NCBI RefSeq assembly: GCF_003185915.1
Contig: NZ_QHLZ01000001.1
Coordinates: forward strand, 496,001 to 560,000
DNA from: Arthrobacter psychrochitiniphilus
GTDB lineage: Bacteria; Actinomycetota; Actinomycetes; Actinomycetales; Micrococcaceae
DNA: 64,000 nucleotides
Direction: 5' to 3'
How positions within the stretch are numbered: position 1 is the stretch's first letter; each line of letters opens with the position of its first letter. A program made the position numbers and the translations under genes. The notes beneath the pieces were generated by a model. The model had not been told where the DNA came from. It was given only the letters and a program-made list of their open reading frames with translations, and searched no databases. Below are positions 61,637 to 64,000 of this stretch, piece after piece.

Positions 61637-62898
61637 GCTTGCTCCCCTTCTGCTCTGTGTGCTGGCGTGGACGACGACGTATGCGCCCCTCCCCCTGTAC
61701 CGGAACCTCCGGCGGCGCTGGGATTAGCGGACCCTCGGCGGCGCACAGCAGCATAGGCCGCGGTCCCGTAAGCCAGCAGCCGCTGCCTGGCTGGCAGCAA
61801 GCCTTGGGAGCGGTAAATCATGATGACCACCAGAGCCAGGCCAAAGATCAGGAACTTGTACTCAGCGATAGCAGTGAACCTCAAAGGAATGTAAGCCACC
61901 AGCGCGCCACCCAGGATTGCGCCAACCTTGTTGCCCGAGCCGCCCAAAACCACAGCGGCAACGAACAGGATGGAGGTGACGACGTCGAACTTTTGGTTGT
62001 TCACGAAGCCCACCTGGCCACCCATGAGCGAACCGGCCAAACCACCCACACCGGCACCGAGCGCAAACGCCCACACCTTGTACTTGAAGGTGGGAACGCC
62101 CATGGTTTCTGCTGCGTCCTCATCTTCGCGGATGGCAATCCAAGCACGGCCCACACGGCTGCGTTCAAGGTTGCCCACCAAGAACAACACGATGATCAAG
62201 ATGACAAGTGTGAGCCAGTACCACGGGGTGCCATTGGAGTTTGCAAAGATGGGGATGCCATCAGCGCCAATGCCCGGGGGATGGCCCACATTCTGGAAAC
62301 CTGGCTGACCCTTCATGGCCGGAATGAGAGTGGCCAGGATGCGGACAATCTCACCAAAACCTAGGGTCACAATGGCCAGGTAGTCCCCTCGCAGGCGCAG
62401 CGTGGGTAGACCCAGCAGCACGCCCACAAACATGGAGACGGCAATAGCCACCGGGATGGTCCAGAGGTACGGGATCTTGATGAACGCCGAATCCGGGCTG
62501 GTCAGCATGGCCGCCGTGTAGGAGCCCACGGCGAAGAAGGCAATGTAGCCCAGATCCAGCAAACCGGCGTAGCCGATCACAATGTTCAGACCCACTGCCA
62601 CGAGGGCGAAGATGGCCATGGCCTGGCAGGCCAAGGGCCAGTCGTTGCCGGGCTCGGTGGAGATCAGTGGCGGGTTGATCACGGGGAGCAGGAATGCCAG
62701 AATCACCACCGGGATCAGGATCAGCCACTGCTTTTGTCGGGGCATTTCACGCCAACGGTCACTCCAGCTACCAAACTTGCGGTTGGGCCGGGGAACGGCA
62801 CCGCTGGAACCCGGGGGAACCCCCGCAGATTCCATGTTGGCAGTTTTTTGCTCGGATTTGGCTGTTGAGAACGGCTTGGGTCCGTCAACCATGCTCAT
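61633..62898 (-). CDS. livM: branched-chain amino acid ABC transporter permease LivM
   Basis: The 421-residue permease has about nine membrane helices and the BPD_transp_2 blocks [26 protein letters not shown] (near 96-121) and [18 protein letters not shown] (near 246-263), the ATPase-contact loop. An N-terminal 50-residue polar extension and a C-terminal Gly/Ser/Ala-rich tail go beyond the standard length. A GGAAGGAG ribosome site precedes the ATG, which overlaps the livH stop. Confidence 0.93.
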   Translation of the reverse strand: MSMVDGPKPFSTAKSEQKTANMESAGVPPGSSGAVPRPNRKFGSWSDRWREMPRQKQWLILIPVVILAFLLPVINPPLISTEPGNDWPLACQAMAIFALVAVGLNIVIGYAGLLDLGYIAFFAVGSYTAAMLTSPDSAFIKIPYLWTIPVAIAVSMFVGVLLGLPTLRLRGDYLAIVTLGFGEIVRILATLIPAMKGQPGFQNVGHPPGIGADGIPIFANSNGTPWYWLTLVILIIVLFLVGNLERSRVGRAWIAIREDEDAAETMGVPTFKYKVWAFALGAGVGGLAGSLMGGQVGFVNNQKFDVVTSILFVAAVVLGGSGNKVGAILGGALVAYIPLRFTAIAEYKFLIFGLALVVIMIYRSQGLLPARQRLLAYGTAAYAAVRRRGSANPSAAGGSGTGGGAHTSSSTPAHRAEGEQA

Positions 62899-63902
62899 GC
62901 CTTGCTCCTTCCCAATGAGGTGCCCAGAATTCCTTCGGGTCGGAACAACAGCACCAGGACGAGCACCATGAATGCCACCACGTCAGTCCATTGCGAGTTA
63001 CCCAACAGGATTTGCCCGTAGTTACCAATCAAGCCCAGCAGCAGACCACCAAGCAGTGCACCACGGACGTTGCCAATGCCGCCCAGAACAGCAGCCGCGA
63101 AGGCTTTGATGCCGAGAATGAACCCACCGTTGTAAACTACGCCGGAGGGAATTTTCATGACATAGAACAGTGCAGCGGCACCAGCTAGAATCCCGCCAAT
63201 AACAAAGGTGGTGATAATGATCTTTTCCTTGTTGACGCCCATCAGCGTAGCCGTGTCAGGATCCTGTGCCACCGCACGGATACCGCGGCCGGTTCTGGAT
63301 TTACTGATGAAACGCTCTGTCACAACCATCATGATCACGGCTGCTGTGACGATCAAGATCTGGTCCGAGTAGATGATGGTGCCGAAGACCTGAAAAACTG
63401 GTTTTGTTTGGAACATGGTCAGTGCCTGCTCTGGAACGGGACCACGCCACAGGAAAATCAAGTACTGGATGGTGAAGGAAGCACCAATGGCTGTGATCAG
63501 GAAGACCAAGCGGGGCGCGTTGCGTTTGCGCAGCGGTCTATAGGCCAGCCGCTCCAAGAGAAATGCTGTCAGGGCGGAGGCCACAATGGCCGCTATCAGC
63601 GCCAAGAGTAGATTCAAGATGATGGCTCCAACGCCCAAATTGGGGGCAGAGGGGCCAAAACCCAGGAAACTCAGGGTGAAGAAAACCGCGTAGCAACCCA
63701 TGATGAATACTTCGGAGTGGGCGAAGTTAATGAGGTTCAGAACACCGTAAACCAAGGTGTAGCCGAGGGCCACGAGGGCGTAAATGGAGCCGAATGTCAG
63801 CCCATCAAAGGTGGCTGACCAGAAGTTCTGCCCCAGCGAAACAAAATCAAGAGTAATCCAGTCGTTGGACACAGGCGCGGCCATGAGGATAGTTGGAATC
63901 AT
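62895..63902 (-). CDS. livH: branched-chain amino acid ABC transporter permease LivH
   Basis: The 335-residue permease (from the ATG at 63902) has eight or nine membrane helices and the family loops GSIYALVALGYTLVYGVLNLINFAH (about 34-58) and RGIRAVAQDPDTATLMGV (about 205-222). It forms the channel with LivM. An upstream GTG at 63947 would add 15 residues; neither start has a strong ribosome site. The gene for the periplasmic-type binding protein would be expected upstream, beyond 64000. Confidence 0.92.
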   Translation of the reverse strand: MIPTILMAAPVSNDWITLDFVSLGQNFWSATFDGLTFGSIYALVALGYTLVYGVLNLINFAHSEVFIMGCYAVFFTLSFLGFGPSAPNLGVGAIILNLLLALIAAIVASALTAFLLERLAYRPLRKRNAPRLVFLITAIGASFTIQYLIFLWRGPVPEQALTMFQTKPVFQVFGTIIYSDQILIVTAAVIMMVVTERFISKSRTGRGIRAVAQDPDTATLMGVNKEKIIITTFVIGGILAGAAALFYVMKIPSGVVYNGGFILGIKAFAAAVLGGIGNVRGALLGGLLLGLIGNYGQILLGNSQWTDVVAFMVLVLVLLFRPEGILGTSLGRSKA

Positions 63903-63947
63903 AGGATTGTCCGTTTCTTGCGGGGTGCCGTGATCGGTTGCCTCCAC

Positions 63948-64000
63948 GGTCCCTGGAAACCGCGGAGGTGGGCTGATGAGAAAATTGCATGAACAATGCT
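63948..64000. other. upstream flank of livH, cut by window edge
   Basis: These last 53 bp show no gene or hairpin that can be supported. They may hold part of the livH leader. Confidence 0.4.

Overview
The window looks like ordinary chromosome from a moderately high-GC actinobacterium, most likely Arthrobacter or a close Micrococcaceae relative. Reasons: the order mazG - eno - ftsB/divIC - DUF501 - ppx/gppA - subtilisin-like protease - ndh; heavy use of GTG and TTG starts; an Excalibur/PASTA-like lipoprotein; and sugar ABC operons without their own ATPase. I see no prophage, insertion sequence, CRISPR array, rRNA or origin. Taxonomy is inferred from gene content only, and no database was searched.

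Layout. 1-5.1 kb: partial AI-2E-family permease, then a galactose block (GalM-like epimerase divergent from deoR-type regulator - galT - galK). 5.2-10.8 kb: TerC-type membrane protein, Bax-inhibitor-1-like protein, PASTA/Excalibur lipoprotein, a tRNA-Leu(UAA) with a short variable arm, a GNAT acetyltransferase, and type II NADH dehydrogenase behind a near-perfect Rex operator. 10.9-17.3 kb: the S8 protease / ppx / DUF501 / FtsB / enolase / MazG core block. 17.2-27 kb: adenosine deaminase, a DedA protein, and a tight nucleoside uptake and salvage operon (BMP lipoprotein, ABC ATPase, two permeases, cytidine deaminase, thymidine phosphorylase). 27.2-33.8 kb: M20 amidohydrolase, a three-unit intergenic hairpin array, mannose-1-phosphate guanylyltransferase, and sdhCDAB behind a DtxR/IdeR-like site.

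33.9-45.8 kb: a large LuxR-family ATPase regulator, YihY-like membrane protein, 2'-5' RNA ligase-like protein, TrpS, exonuclease III, two membrane proteins, a NarL-type two-component system, and a protealysin-like M4 protease with an emfourin-like inhibitor gene. 45.8-49.1 kb: glyA-folD behind a ZTP (pfl) riboswitch, divergent from purU, so three one-carbon folate genes are grouped. 49.2-54.2 kb: YeiH-type exporter divergent from a LysR regulator, aldo/keto reductase, gamma-carbonic-anhydrase-like protein, and a ROK repressor. 54.4-59.8 kb: sugar ABC operon, small membrane protein with an AlkD-like protein, and a Gfo/Idh/MocA oxidoreductase. 60-64 kb: branched-chain amino-acid transporter livHMGF.

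The most interesting material is non-coding: the ZTP riboswitch; a Rex box before ndh; an intergenic repeat (AACGCTCTCTCA) whose copies sit exactly 32 bp apart at three separate loci; a three-unit hairpin array with a compensatory base-pair change; an iron-box-like site before sdhCDAB; and a shared sequence block upstream of both the ROK gene and the sugar transporter operon.
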